From positions 1-64,000 of the forward strand of contig CAUJEM010000091.1 of assembly GCA_963169915.1 (NCBI GenBank): DNA of 64,000 bases. Reading direction: 5' to 3'. Positions within the stretch are counted from its first letter, which is position 1; every line of letters starts with the position of its first letter. This stretch comes from Myxococcota bacterium. GTDB lineage: Bacteria > Myxococcota_A > Polyangia > Polyangiales > Polyangiaceae. A model generated the notes under the pieces. It saw nothing but the letters and a program-made list of their open reading frames with translations. It did no database searches and was not told the origin of the DNA. This document shows, one piece after another, positions 1 through 8,441 of the stretch. Position numbers and translations under genes: made by a program.

Positions 1-1983
1 GAGCGCGAGCTGCTGCGCGAGGAGCTCGGGCGGCGCCTCGGCGCGCTGGGGCGCCGAGGCGCCCGCGCCGAGGCGGCGCAGGTCATCGACGCGGCCGCGC
101 AGGAGCTGGGGCAGGCCTGGGCGACCCGCGCGCGCCGCAAGCTGCGCCTCGGTCCGCCGTCGGGACCGGCGTGCGTCTGGCCGGAGTCGGTCGGCTTCTT
201 CGTCAGCCCGCGCGCCCCGAGGGTCGGGCGGCCCCTGCGCGTCTGGCTCACCGCCGCGAGCGCGCTCGAGGACGCGCAGCCGTTCATCGCCGGTGAGCCG
301 CTGCCGGAGCTCGCGCACGCCAGCGCGGGGGCGGCGCCTGCGTGGCGCGTGTTCCAGCACCGGCCGGCGGTCGCTGGAGAGCTCAGGCTCGAGCTGCACC
401 GCGCGGGCAGGCGTGTGGGGTGTCAGCGCGTGGACATCCATGAAGGCGCGCCGCGCCCCGACGCGCTCGAGGGCGAGCTCGTCTGGCGCGACGAGCGCGC
501 GTGGTCGGTCCACACCGAGGAGCTCTACTCCGCCTTCGTCGAGCACCTCTTCGACGCGCCGGAGGGGACCACCTGGCACGGGCTCGACGCCGTCACGCGC
601 GACGAGCGGCGCAACCTGCTCCACGATCACCTGGGGCTCGGGGAGGACGGGCCCGGAGGCCCCCGGTTGCTCCCGGACTGCGCGGACCAGCCGTACTTCC
701 TGCGAGCGTACTTTGCGTGGAAGCTGGGGCTGCCCTTCGCGTACCGGCGCTGTCGCCGCGTCGACGCACGCGGCCGCCCCGAGTGCGGGCTGCTCGCGAG
801 TCACCGAGCCCCGCAGGGGGAGCCGGTCGAGCCCCCGGGCTCGGCGTCGGCGGCGCCGGAGGCGCCAGGGGAGGGCGTGGCCGCGGCGCCGTCGGAGGCG
901 CCTGGGGAGGGCGCGGACACGGCGGGACCTCGGGTAGAGCGCTCGGCGAGCGCGCGCTTCGCGGACTACCTGAGCCAGCTCAAGGACGAGATCCACGCGC
1001 GCTCGCTGCGCACGCCCCTGGGCGCGGAGCAAAGCGACCTCTACCCCGTGGAGCTGACGCGGGCCGCGCTGCGCCCGGGCGTCGTGTTCTCCGATCCCTA
1101 TGGGCACACGCTGACGCTCGTGCGCTGGGTGCCCCAGGGTGAGCAGCCGGGCCGGCTCTACGCCGTGGACGCCCAGCCGGACGGGACGGTGGGGATTCGT
1201 CGCTACTGGCGGGGCAACTTCCTCTTCTCTCGGACGGGCAGCGTCGGGGGCTTCGGCTTCAAGGCGTTTCGGCCGCTGCTGCGTGATGGCGAGCGCCTCC
1301 GCCCGCTGAGTAACCTCGAGCTGGCGCAGGCGCCCGGACTCCCGAGCTTCTCGCTCGCCCAAGCCACGCTCCCCGCCACGGTGTTCTACGCGACCATGGA
1401 GCGCCTGCTCAACCCCCGGCCGCTGCCGCCGGAGCAGGCCCAGCAGGAGCTGGTGAGCGCGCTGCACCGCCAGCTGCAGCGGCGGGTGCGCGAGGTGCAG
1501 CTCGCGCAGGAGTGGCTGGTGGAGGCGCGCGGCGAGGTCATCGCCATGCCCTCGGGGCGTGGCATCTTTCACGCCAGCGGTCCTTGGGAAGCCTACTCCA
1601 CGCCGTGCCGAGACATGCGCCTGCTCGTCGGCATGGACGCGCTGCTCGATTTCGCGAAGGAGGCGGCGCTGGGGTTGCCGGCGGCGGAGGCGATGGCGCT
1701 CGAGCGCTCCCTCAGGGAGCAGCTCGAGGCGCAGGCGCGAGCGCTGAGCATCAGCTATCGGCGCAGCGACGGCGGCGCGCAGCCCCTGAGCCTCTCGGAG
1801 CTCTTGGCGCGGCGGGAGGCCTTCGAGATGGCCTACAACCCGAACGACTGTCCGGAGCTGCGCTGGGGTGCGCGAGAGGGCTCCGAGGAGGCGCGGGCGT
1901 GTGCGCGTCGGGCACCACCCGCGCAGCGGCGCGAGATGGAGGCGCTGCGGCGCTGGTTCCAGCGCCGCTATTCGTGCGGGTGA
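1..1983 (+). CDS. Putative cysteine-peptidase-like protein, 5' end outside window
   Basis: The frame is open from base 1, so the start lies upstream; 660 residues are visible. I do not recognise the family by name. The middle holds a layout like NlpC/P60 or transglutaminase-type thiol hydrolases: an Asp-Cys-Ala-Asp motif (Cys at visible residue 227, nt 679) followed by a helix, an Ala/Pro-rich linker (about residues 270-310), then a Gly-His-Thr motif (His 369, nt 1105) and a Val-Asp pair about 30 residues later. That gives a plausible Cys-His-Asp triad, but this is inference. No signal peptide can be judged because the N-terminus is missing. It lies 73 bases upstream of an M48 peptidase gene on the same strand, so a shared transcript with the peptidase and dynamin genes is likely. 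Confidence 0.7.
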   Translation, partial: ERELLREELGRRLGALGRRGARAEAAQVIDAAAQELGQAWATRARRKLRLGPPSGPACVWPESVGFFVSPRAPRVGRPLRVWLTAASALEDAQPFIAGEPLPELAHASAGAAPAWRVFQHRPAVAGELRLELHRAGRRVGCQRVDIHEGAPRPDALEGELVWRDERAWSVHTEELYSAFVEHLFDAPEGTTWHGLDAVTRDERRNLLHDHLGLGEDGPGGPRLLPDCADQPYFLRAYFAWKLGLPFAYRRCRRVDARGRPECGLLASHRAPQGEPVEPPGSASAAPEAPGEGVAAAPSEAPGEGADTAGPRVERSASARFADYLSQLKDEIHARSLRTPLGAEQSDLYPVELTRAALRPGVVFSDPYGHTLTLVRWVPQGEQPGRLYAVDAQPDGTVGIRRYWRGNFLFSRTGSVGGFGFKAFRPLLRDGERLRPLSNLELAQAPGLPSFSLAQATLPATVFYATMERLLNPRPLPPEQAQQELVSALHRQLQRRVREVQLAQEWLVEARGEVIAMPSGRGIFHASGPWEAYSTPCRDMRLLVGMDALLDFAKEAALGLPAAEAMALERSLREQLEAQARALSISYRRSDGGAQPLSLSELLARREAFEMAYNPNDCPELRWGAREGSEEARACARRAPPAQRREMEALRRWFQRRYSCG

Positions 1984-2056
1984 AGCTCCCGCGCGAGGGG
2001 GGTGCGGCCCGGTGCGCTCCGTGCGAAGCTCCGTCCGCGGCGCGGAAGGTACGGCT

Positions 2057-2953
2057 ATGGCTCGGCTCGCTGACATCGATTTCAAGGCCTTCGTGGAGCG
2101 GCAGGCCGTCGAGCAGCAGCGTCGCGCGCCCACGGAGTCAGCGCACGCTTACGCTTACCCGGCGGATCGCGCGCTGCGCCGCGCCTTCGAGCGCGCGCGC
2201 GCCGTGGAGCTGGCGGTGGCGAGCGCGGTGCGGGTCTTTCAGCAGGTGGAGCGCGCCCGGCTGCTCGGACGGGCGGTGCAGGTGGGGCCACGCCAGTTCC
2301 CGCGGGTGGCGGCGCTGACCCAGCGCTGCGCCGCGCGGCTCGGCATCCCCGTGCCCACCACCTACGTGGTCTCGAGCCCCACGCTCAACGCCGCTACCTT
2401 CGGGACGCGGGAAAATAGCTTCATCCTGGTGCACTCCGCGCTCATCGATCACCTGACGGACGCGGAGCTGCTGAGCGTGCTCGGCCACGAGTGCGGGCAC
2501 ATCCACAACGACCACGTGGTGTACCTCACCGCGCTGCACATGCTCACGCGGGCCGCCGGCGCCGTCACCCGCACCGTGAGCTTGCCTGCCACCTTGGGGC
2601 TCCGCGCTTGGTCACGCCGCGCGGAGGTCACCTGTGACCGCGCTGGTGCGCTGTGCTCGGGAGATCTGGACGCCTCGCTGCGCGCGCTCACGAAGCTGGC
2701 GCTGGGCTCACAGAGGCTGTACGCGGAGCTCAACGTGGAGGAGTTTCTAGCGCAGACCGAGCAGCTCCAGCGCAGCGTGGGGCGCTACCTGGAGCTGCTG
2801 GAGCTGCACCCCTTCTTGCCGAAGCGCGTGAGGGCCCTGCGGGCCTTCGGGCAGAGCGAGCTGTTCCGCCGCCGCGCCGGGCTCGGGGAGGGGGGGCGGA
2901 GCCTAGAAGACGTGGATGACGAGGTTCACGGGTACATCAAGGTGCTAGGCTGA
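2057..2953 (+). CDS. M48 family zinc metallopeptidase, soluble form
   Basis: 298 residues. The zinc site is clear: HECGH at residues 144-148 (the HExxH motif of M48 peptidases such as HtpX, BepA and Ste24) and a downstream E-V-T-C-D at 190-194, whose glutamate is the expected third zinc ligand and whose aspartate is conserved in the family. Before it stands a substrate-strand-like segment ending in Phe-Ile-Leu-Val-His-Ser, also typical of M48. There are no obvious membrane helices and no signal peptide, unlike HtpX, so it probably acts in the cytoplasm. The ATG at 2057 was chosen because it begins the conserved part; an in-frame extension back to 1868 would overlap the upstream gene. It ends one base before the start of the dynamin-like gene, which implies co-translation. 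Confidence 0.85.
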   Translation: MARLADIDFKAFVERQAVEQQRRAPTESAHAYAYPADRALRRAFERARAVELAVASAVRVFQQVERARLLGRAVQVGPRQFPRVAALTQRCAARLGIPVPTTYVVSSPTLNAATFGTRENSFILVHSALIDHLTDAELLSVLGHECGHIHNDHVVYLTALHMLTRAAGAVTRTVSLPATLGLRAWSRRAEVTCDRAGALCSGDLDASLRALTKLALGSQRLYAELNVEEFLAQTEQLQRSVGRYLELLELHPFLPKRVRALRAFGQSELFRRRAGLGEGGRSLEDVDDEVHGYIKVLG

Positions 2954-2954
2954 C

Positions 2955-4700
2955 ATGCTGGAACGACATCGGGAGCGAGTGGAGCGAGCGGCGGGTACGC
3001 TCGAGGAGCTGGAGCGGCTGGCGCGCCGCTTGGGTGCCGGCGCGACGGCGGCATCGCTGGCGCGCGACGGCGTGGAGCGGCTCCGCCGAGGGCGCTTTCA
3101 CCTCGTGGTCGTGGGTGAGTTCAACCACGGGAAATCGAGCTTCGTGAACGCCTTGCTCGGGCAGCAGGTGCTCCCCGTGGGGGTGACGCCCACCACGGCG
3201 GCCATCCATCACCTCGTCCATGAGGAGCAGCCTCGGGCGAAGGCCGTCCAGGTGAGCGGTGAGGAGGTGGAGGTGCCGCTGGCGGAGCTGGCCCGCTACG
3301 CTACGGAGACGGAGGGCGGCGCGGCGCGGTCGGAGGCGCTCCGTTACCTCGAGGTGGGCGTGCCCTCGCCGCTGCTGCGCGAGGGTGTGGTGTTGGTGGA
3401 CACCCCTGGGGTCAATGATCTGTCGCTCACGCGCGCCGAGATCACCTTCGACTACGTCCCGCGCGCGGACGCGGTGCTGTTCGTCTTGGACGCCGGGCAG
3501 CCCGTGAAGGACAGCGAGCGGCAGTTCTTGCAAGAGCAGCTCCTGGCGCGCTCGCGCGACAAGATAGTGTTCGTGGTGGCCAAGGCGGATCTGTGGACGA
3601 GCGAGGAGAGAGCGCAGGCCTTGCCGTGGATCCGCGCGCGCCTCGAGGAGCTGGTGCCGGCGCCGCAGGTCTTCGCCGTGAGCGCGGAGCGCGCCCTGCA
3701 CGGAGCGCGGGCGGAGAGCGGGCTGCCAGAGCTGGAGGCGCACTTGCTCCGGTTTCTGGCGGAGGAGCGCGGTCGGCTGTTGCTCATCAACGCGCTGGAC
3801 GCCGGGAGGGCGGCGCACTCGGTGTTGACGCGCAGCGTGGAGGCGCGACGCCGAGCGCTCGAGCTGGAGGCGACGCAGCTCCGGTCCCGCATCGAGCTGC
3901 TGGAGGCGGATCTGGCCCGCAACGCCGGCGCCGTCGCCGAGCGCCGGCTCCTGCTGCGGGAGGAGGCCAGCGCCATCAAGGCGTGGGCGCGGCGGGATCT
4001 AGAGCGCTTCGTGCAGGATCTGGTGGCGCGGCTCCCCGCGCTGCTCGCGGAGCAGTCCGGGGAGGACGTGCGGCTTCACCTGGGCGCCTTCCTGAACCAG
4101 GCCTTTGGGGAGTGGGCCGCGGCGGAGACGCAGGAGATCTCGGCGGCGCTCACCGCCCTGGCGGAGCGGATGCTGACCTTGATGCAGGCGGACGCGCAGA
4201 GCGCCGGTCAGCGCGCCGGCGAGGAGATGCGAGGAGATCTGGCGACGCCCAGCGTCGAGATCGACACCTTCGCGTACGACGTCGGGGTGCTCGCCATGTT
4301 GTCGGCGGGGCTGCTCACGGTGCTGTTCAACGCCATGCTGGGGGGTGCCCTGCTCGTCGCGGCGCCCGTGCTCGCGCTCTGGAGCAAGCGGCGCGCGGAC
4401 GCGGCGACGCGAGAGCGCGCGCTCGAGCTGGCGCCGGCGGCGCTGAGGGACGCGGCGTCCAAGGTGGCCCCCAAGCTCGACGAGCTGGTCGACACCTTCG
4501 CGGCGCGCCTGGAGGAGTGGGTGGTCACCGTCGGGGAGGAGCTGTTCCAGGAGCTGCTGGAGGTGCTGCGCACGGTGGAGGCCGAGCGCGCCGCGGCGGG
4601 GGTCAGCCGCGCGCGTCTCCTGGAGGAGGTGGCCGAGCAGCGAGCGCAGCTCGCCGCCTTGGGGGAGGCGCTGGAGGGGTTGCGGGCGGACGTGGGCTGA
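2955..4700 (+). CDS. Dynamin-like GTPase with membrane-insertion helices
   Basis: 581 residues. The GTPase domain is N-terminal: P-loop G-E-F-N-H-G-K-S-S at 54-62, switch threonines near 78-81, DTPG at 149-152 and the G4 motif A-K-A-D at 209-212 (T/NKxD variant). After it come long alpha-helical segments rich in Ala, Glu and Arg (about 290-420), a hydrophobic pair at about 440-475 with a Gly-rich centre, then a further helix bundle. This is the plan of bacterial dynamin-like proteins, which remodel membranes through a GTPase head, stalk and paddle. It follows the metallopeptidase gene after one base, so the two are surely co-transcribed. The target membrane process cannot be told from sequence; bacterial dynamins are linked to membrane repair, phage stress or division. 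Confidence 0.85.
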   Translation: MLERHRERVERAAGTLEELERLARRLGAGATAASLARDGVERLRRGRFHLVVVGEFNHGKSSFVNALLGQQVLPVGVTPTTAAIHHLVHEEQPRAKAVQVSGEEVEVPLAELARYATETEGGAARSEALRYLEVGVPSPLLREGVVLVDTPGVNDLSLTRAEITFDYVPRADAVLFVLDAGQPVKDSERQFLQEQLLARSRDKIVFVVAKADLWTSEERAQALPWIRARLEELVPAPQVFAVSAERALHGARAESGLPELEAHLLRFLAEERGRLLLINALDAGRAAHSVLTRSVEARRRALELEATQLRSRIELLEADLARNAGAVAERRLLLREEASAIKAWARRDLERFVQDLVARLPALLAEQSGEDVRLHLGAFLNQAFGEWAAAETQEISAALTALAERMLTLMQADAQSAGQRAGEEMRGDLATPSVEIDTFAYDVGVLAMLSAGLLTVLFNAMLGGALLVAAPVLALWSKRRADAATRERALELAPAALRDAASKVAPKLDELVDTFAARLEEWVVTVGEELFQELLEVLRTVEAERAAAGVSRARLLEEVAEQRAQLAALGEALEGLRADVG

Positions 4701-4748
4701 GCCGCGGGGGCTGCCCGCGCTCGGGGTCTTGGTGCTATGGGAGGGGCC

Positions 4749-6155
4749 ATGACCGTCGCCCGTGGTGGCCGCCTCCCCCAAGACATCGACGCCGCGATGC
4801 TGCGGCTCAACCAGAGCGTCGAGATCGACCGGGAGCTCTGGCGAGAAGACATCCGAGGGAGCCAGGCGCACGCGCGGGGGCTCCTGACCGCTGGGGTGCT
4901 CGGCGCCGAGGAGGCGGACGCGCTCGTGGCGGGCCTGGAGCAGGTCGCGCAGGAGATCGAGGCCGGGCACTTTCAGTGGGATCCCGCGCTGGAAGACGTG
5001 CACATGAACATCGAGGCGCGGCTCACGCAGCTCGTCGGGCCCGTGGGGGGCAAGCTGCACACCGGTCGCTCCCGCAACGACCAGGTCGCCACGGACCTAC
5101 GGCTCTGGACGCGGCGCCGCTGCGAGGAGACCTTGGACGCGCTCACGGCGCTGGCGGAGGTGCTGCTCGACCGCGCAGAGAGCGAGCTGGAGGTGCTGAT
5201 GCCCGCCTACACCCACCTGCAGCGCGCCCAGCCGAGCCGGCTCTCACATCACCTCATGGCGTGGCAGGAGCTGCTCTGGCGCGATCGCGGGCGGCTGCAG
5301 GACGCGCGCGCCCGGCTCAACGAGAGCCCGCTCGGTGCCGGAGCCGTCGCCGGGACCGGCTTCGCGTTGCCGCGCGCCGCCGTGGCGGCGGAGCTGGGCT
5401 TCGAGGGACCGATGCGCAATTCCATCGACGCGACCAGCAGCCGTGACTTCCTGATGGAGGTCGCGAGCGCGCTCGCCATCTTGGGCGTGCACCTCTCGCG
5501 CATCGGGGAGGAGGTGGTGCTGTGGAGCAGCGCCGAGTACGGCTTCCTCACGCTGAGCGACGCCTTCTCCACCAGCAGCAGCATGATGCCGCAGAAGAAG
5601 AACCCCGACGTCGCGGAGCTGGTGCGAGGCAAGTCCGCGCGCGCCATCGGCGCGCTCACGGCGCTGCTCGTGCTGGAGAAGGGCCTGGCCTTCGGCTACG
5701 GCCGTGACCTGCAAGAGGACAAGCGCCCCATCTTCGACGCCTTCGAGGGCGCGCTGCTGTCACTGCGGGCGCTCACCGGGGCGCTCGCCACCGCGCGCTT
5801 CGGAGCAGAGAAGATGCGCGCAGCGCTGCTGCAAGGCCACACCTGCGCCACGGATCTGGCGGACTACCTGGTGACGGCGGGGGTCCCCTTCCGGCAGGCG
5901 CACCATGTGGTCGGCGGGCTGGTGCGGGAGGCAGAGCAGCGCGGGCTACAGCTCGGGGAGCTGCCGGTGGACGTGCTGCGTGCGGCTCATCCTGCGCTCG
6001 GCGAGGAGGCGGCAGGCAGCGCGCTGGATCCGGCGGCCGCCGTGGAGCGCCGCGCCCTGCCGGGCGGTCCGGCCCGCGCCGCGGTCACGCAGGAGATCGC
6101 CGCGGCGCGCCGACGGTGGGGCCTCGTGGCCGCGCCGGTCGCGGCGGAGTCCTGA
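4749..6155 (+). CDS. argH: Argininosuccinate lyase
   Basis: 468 residues, the normal family size. It splits argininosuccinate into arginine and fumarate, the last step of arginine synthesis, in the cytoplasm as a tetramer. The fumarase/aspartase superfamily signature is present: a serine-rich loop (Ser 276-278) followed by M-M-P-Q-K-K-N-P, which holds the catalytic serine. Upstream are the other conserved blocks, G-R-S-R-N-D-Q-V-A-T-D near residue 107 and T-H-L-Q-R-A-Q-P near 155. The ATG at 4749 is preferred over 4737 because a GGAGG lies six bases before it. No argG is visible in the window. The gene stands alone between the dynamin gene and an MglA-like gene. Confidence 0.95.
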   Translation: MTVARGGRLPQDIDAAMLRLNQSVEIDRELWREDIRGSQAHARGLLTAGVLGAEEADALVAGLEQVAQEIEAGHFQWDPALEDVHMNIEARLTQLVGPVGGKLHTGRSRNDQVATDLRLWTRRRCEETLDALTALAEVLLDRAESELEVLMPAYTHLQRAQPSRLSHHLMAWQELLWRDRGRLQDARARLNESPLGAGAVAGTGFALPRAAVAAELGFEGPMRNSIDATSSRDFLMEVASALAILGVHLSRIGEEVVLWSSAEYGFLTLSDAFSTSSSMMPQKKNPDVAELVRGKSARAIGALTALLVLEKGLAFGYGRDLQEDKRPIFDAFEGALLSLRALTGALATARFGAEKMRAALLQGHTCATDLADYLVTAGVPFRQAHHVVGGLVREAEQRGLQLGELPVDVLRAAHPALGEEAAGSALDPAAAVERRALPGGPARAAVTQEIAAARRRWGLVAAPVAAES

Positions 6156-6205
6156 GCTTCGGACCCGCCGAGGCGGCGCGCCGTAGAGCGCCCGGCAAGC
6201 TCCCT

Positions 6206-6235
6206 TTGAAGCCCGCCCCCCGCCTGCGCTATGCT
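6206..6235 (+). promoter_or_regulatory. Sigma70-like promoter for the MglA-like gene
   Basis: TTGAAG at 6206-6211 and TATGCT at 6230-6235, spaced by 18 bases, each matching four of six consensus positions in GC-rich DNA. It would start transcription near 6242, giving a leader of about 40 bases that contains a GAGGAG ribosome-binding site before the GTG at 6283. Confidence 0.5.
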
Positions 6236-6282
6236 CGCGCGATCCGTGCGCTTTGCACCCGTCTGGAACCTGAGGAGTCGCC

Positions 6283-7017
6283 GTGCAGCTAGATTTCGTA
6301 GCTCGAGAGCTGACGATCAAGCTCGTTTATTATGGCCCGGCGCTGAGCGGCAAGACCACGAACCTGCAGGCGCTGCACAAGGCGGCGGACCCGGAGTCCA
6401 GCGGACGGCTGATGACGCTGGAGACGCGCGATGACCGGACGCTGTTTTTCGATCTGCTGCCGCTCACCTTCAAAGGTACGGGCGGCCTGTCGGTGCGCCT
6501 CAAGGTCTTCACCGTGCCGGGGCAGGTCATCCACGCCTCCACGCGCAAGCTGGTGGTCCAGGGCGCCGACGGCGTCGCCTTCATCGCGGACTCGCGCACC
6601 AGTGAGACCACCAACAACGCGACGGCGTTCCTGGATCTGAAGCAGAACGTGAAAGAGAGCGGGCTCAAGCTCAAGCAGCTCCCCCTCGTCATCCAGTTCA
6701 ACAAGCGCGACATGCCGGACATCCGCTCGGAAGAGGAGCTCGCCGAGCTGGCGGCGCAGGGGCGAGAGCCCGTCTACCTGGCGGTCGCGACCCGGGGTGA
6801 GGGGGTCGTGGAGACCTTCATGGGCCTGCTCTACCTGACGTGGACGGCGCTGGACGCCGCCAATGACCTCAACAAAAAGTTCGACTTCGACGAGGCCGCG
6901 CTGCTGCGGGAGGTAGCCGGCAAGCTCGGTTACCAGGGCTCGCTCGAGCAGCTCTTGGGCTCCAGCGTGGGGGGGGTGCTCGGGCAGCGGTGGCTCGCCA
7001 GGAAGGCGGGAGGCTAG
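6283..7017 (+). CDS. MglA-type small Ras-like GTPase with C-terminal extension
   Basis: 244 residues, against about 195 for Myxococcus MglA. MglA GTPases mark cell polarity for gliding and pili; paralogues serve other roles. The P-loop is G-P-A-L-S-G-K-T (18-25), and the switch II region carries the MglA hallmark T-V-P-G (77-80), where most Ras proteins have D-x-x-G. G4 is N-K-R-D (140-143). The extra 45 or so C-terminal residues (from about 200) form a helical tail not found in MglA. GTG at 6283 is taken as the start because GAGGAG precedes it. There is no mglB (roadblock GAP) beside it, unlike the classical mglBA operon. It is followed after two bases by a histidine kinase, which suggests joint function. 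It is probably a paralogue rather than the motility MglA itself. Confidence 0.85.
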   Translation: MQLDFVARELTIKLVYYGPALSGKTTNLQALHKAADPESSGRLMTLETRDDRTLFFDLLPLTFKGTGGLSVRLKVFTVPGQVIHASTRKLVVQGADGVAFIADSRTSETTNNATAFLDLKQNVKESGLKLKQLPLVIQFNKRDMPDIRSEEELAELAAQGREPVYLAVATRGEGVVETFMGLLYLTWTALDAANDLNKKFDFDEAALLREVAGKLGYQGSLEQLLGSSVGGVLGQRWLARKAGG

Positions 7018-7019
7018 CC

Positions 7020-8441
7020 GTGAGCGACGTCACGCAGCGCCTGGAAGAGCTGACGCTGGGCACTCGCCTGCGCCTGGAGGAGCTCATCCCGAGGGAGAGC
7101 TTGGTGGACCTCACCGCCAGCTACCATGAGCTGTTCGGGGTGCCCCTCAAGGTCTTCGACGGCTCCGGCAAGCTCCTGGCGGAGGCGGGCCCGGCGCCGA
7201 GCCTCTACGTCTGGCTGGCGTCGCTGCGGGGAGCCCGCGCCGCCCTGGAGTACGTGGTCGATCACGTCAAGCAGCTGGACCCCGGCGCGGGCGACGTCAG
7301 CTACCCGTGCGTCACCGGCGCCAGCTACCGCGTCAGCGCCATCCAGTACGAGGGGCGCCGCCTCGGGCGCGTGATCTTTGGGCCTTACCTGGGCGCGGTG
7401 CCCGCGGAGGTGCCGCCGGAGCTGCTCTTGGCGGAGCCGGACCTCGACCCCGCGCGCGCGCTCGCGCTGCTGGCGGAGATGCCCCGCGCCCGGGAGGAGA
7501 CCATCACGCAGGTGGTGGCCCACCTGCGCCGCGGCCTGGAGATCATCCTCTTCTCCGGGCACAAGGCGCTGCTCACCAGCAACATGCACCTGGCCTCCGT
7601 GAAGGAGAGCTTCAAGGAGCTGCAGGCCAAGAACCAGAGCCTGCAGGAGGCCTTCGATCGGCTCAAGGAGCTCGACCGCTTGAAGAGCAACTTCTTGGCG
7701 ACGGTCTCGCATGAGCTGCGCACGCCACTCACCTCCATCATCGGCTACAGCGAGATGTTGCACGAGGGCCTCGCGGGCGAGCTGACGGGGGAGCAGCGGG
7801 ATTTCGTCGGGACCATCAAAGAGAAGGGTGAGCAGCTCCTCGAGCTCATCAAGGGCCTGCTCGATCTCTCGAAGCTGGAGAGCGGGACCATGAGCCTGCG
7901 CAAGAGCGAGCTGTCCATCGCGGAGACCCTGAACGAGGTAGGTTCCACCCTCGCCCCGGCGGCGCGCAAGAAGAACGTGGCGCTGAGCGTCCAGGTGAGC
8001 GCTGGGCTGCCGCGCCTCTGGGGAGACGCCGAGCGGCTCCGGCAGGTGTTCCTCAACCTCACCGAGAACGCGCTCAAGTTCACTCCGGTGGGGGGCTCGG
8101 TGACGCTGTCGGCCACGGCGACGGAGCTGGCCGCGACGGCGACGGAGGACGAGGAGGACGACGACGGCGCCGTGTTCTTCGCCGCCAAGCGCCCCGCGCT
8201 CCAGGTGCGCGTCACCGACACGGGCATCGGGATCCCCGAGGCAGAGCGCTCGAAGGTCTTCGACGCCTTCTATCAGGTGGACGGCAGCTCCACGCGGGAG
8301 GCCGGCGGCACGGGGCTGGGGCTCTCCATCGTCAAGCGCCTGGTCGATGGCCACGACGGCACCATCAGCATCGAGAGCAATGAGCCCCAGGGGACGGTCT
8401 TCGTCATCACCCTGCCGCTGCAGCGCGCGGGTCAGCGGTGA
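7020..8441 (+). CDS. Sensor histidine kinase with PocR-like N-terminal domain
   Basis: 473 residues from the GTG at 7020, two bases after the MglA-like gene. Residues about 20-185 resemble the PocR ligand-binding sensor (Y-x-C-V-T-G block, then I-Q-Y-E-G-R-R-L-G), though most cysteines of that family are missing. A short coiled coil (about 195-225) leads to HisKA with S-H-E-L-R-T-P-L (phospho-acceptor His 231), then the ATPase domain: N box N-L-T-E-N-A-L-K-F, G1 D-T-G-I-G-I-P, G2 G-T-G-L-G-L-S. An acidic insert (E-D-E-E-D-D-D) sits between N and G1 boxes. There are no membrane helices, so it senses a cytoplasmic signal. No response regulator is adjacent. Its end overlaps thiL by four bases. 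Confidence 0.85.
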   Translation: MSDVTQRLEELTLGTRLRLEELIPRESLVDLTASYHELFGVPLKVFDGSGKLLAEAGPAPSLYVWLASLRGARAALEYVVDHVKQLDPGAGDVSYPCVTGASYRVSAIQYEGRRLGRVIFGPYLGAVPAEVPPELLLAEPDLDPARALALLAEMPRAREETITQVVAHLRRGLEIILFSGHKALLTSNMHLASVKESFKELQAKNQSLQEAFDRLKELDRLKSNFLATVSHELRTPLTSIIGYSEMLHEGLAGELTGEQRDFVGTIKEKGEQLLELIKGLLDLSKLESGTMSLRKSELSIAETLNEVGSTLAPAARKKNVALSVQVSAGLPRLWGDAERLRQVFLNLTENALKFTPVGGSVTLSATATELAATATEDEEDDDGAVFFAAKRPALQVRVTDTGIGIPEAERSKVFDAFYQVDGSSTREAGGTGLGLSIVKRLVDGHDGTISIESNEPQGTVFVITLPLQRAGQR

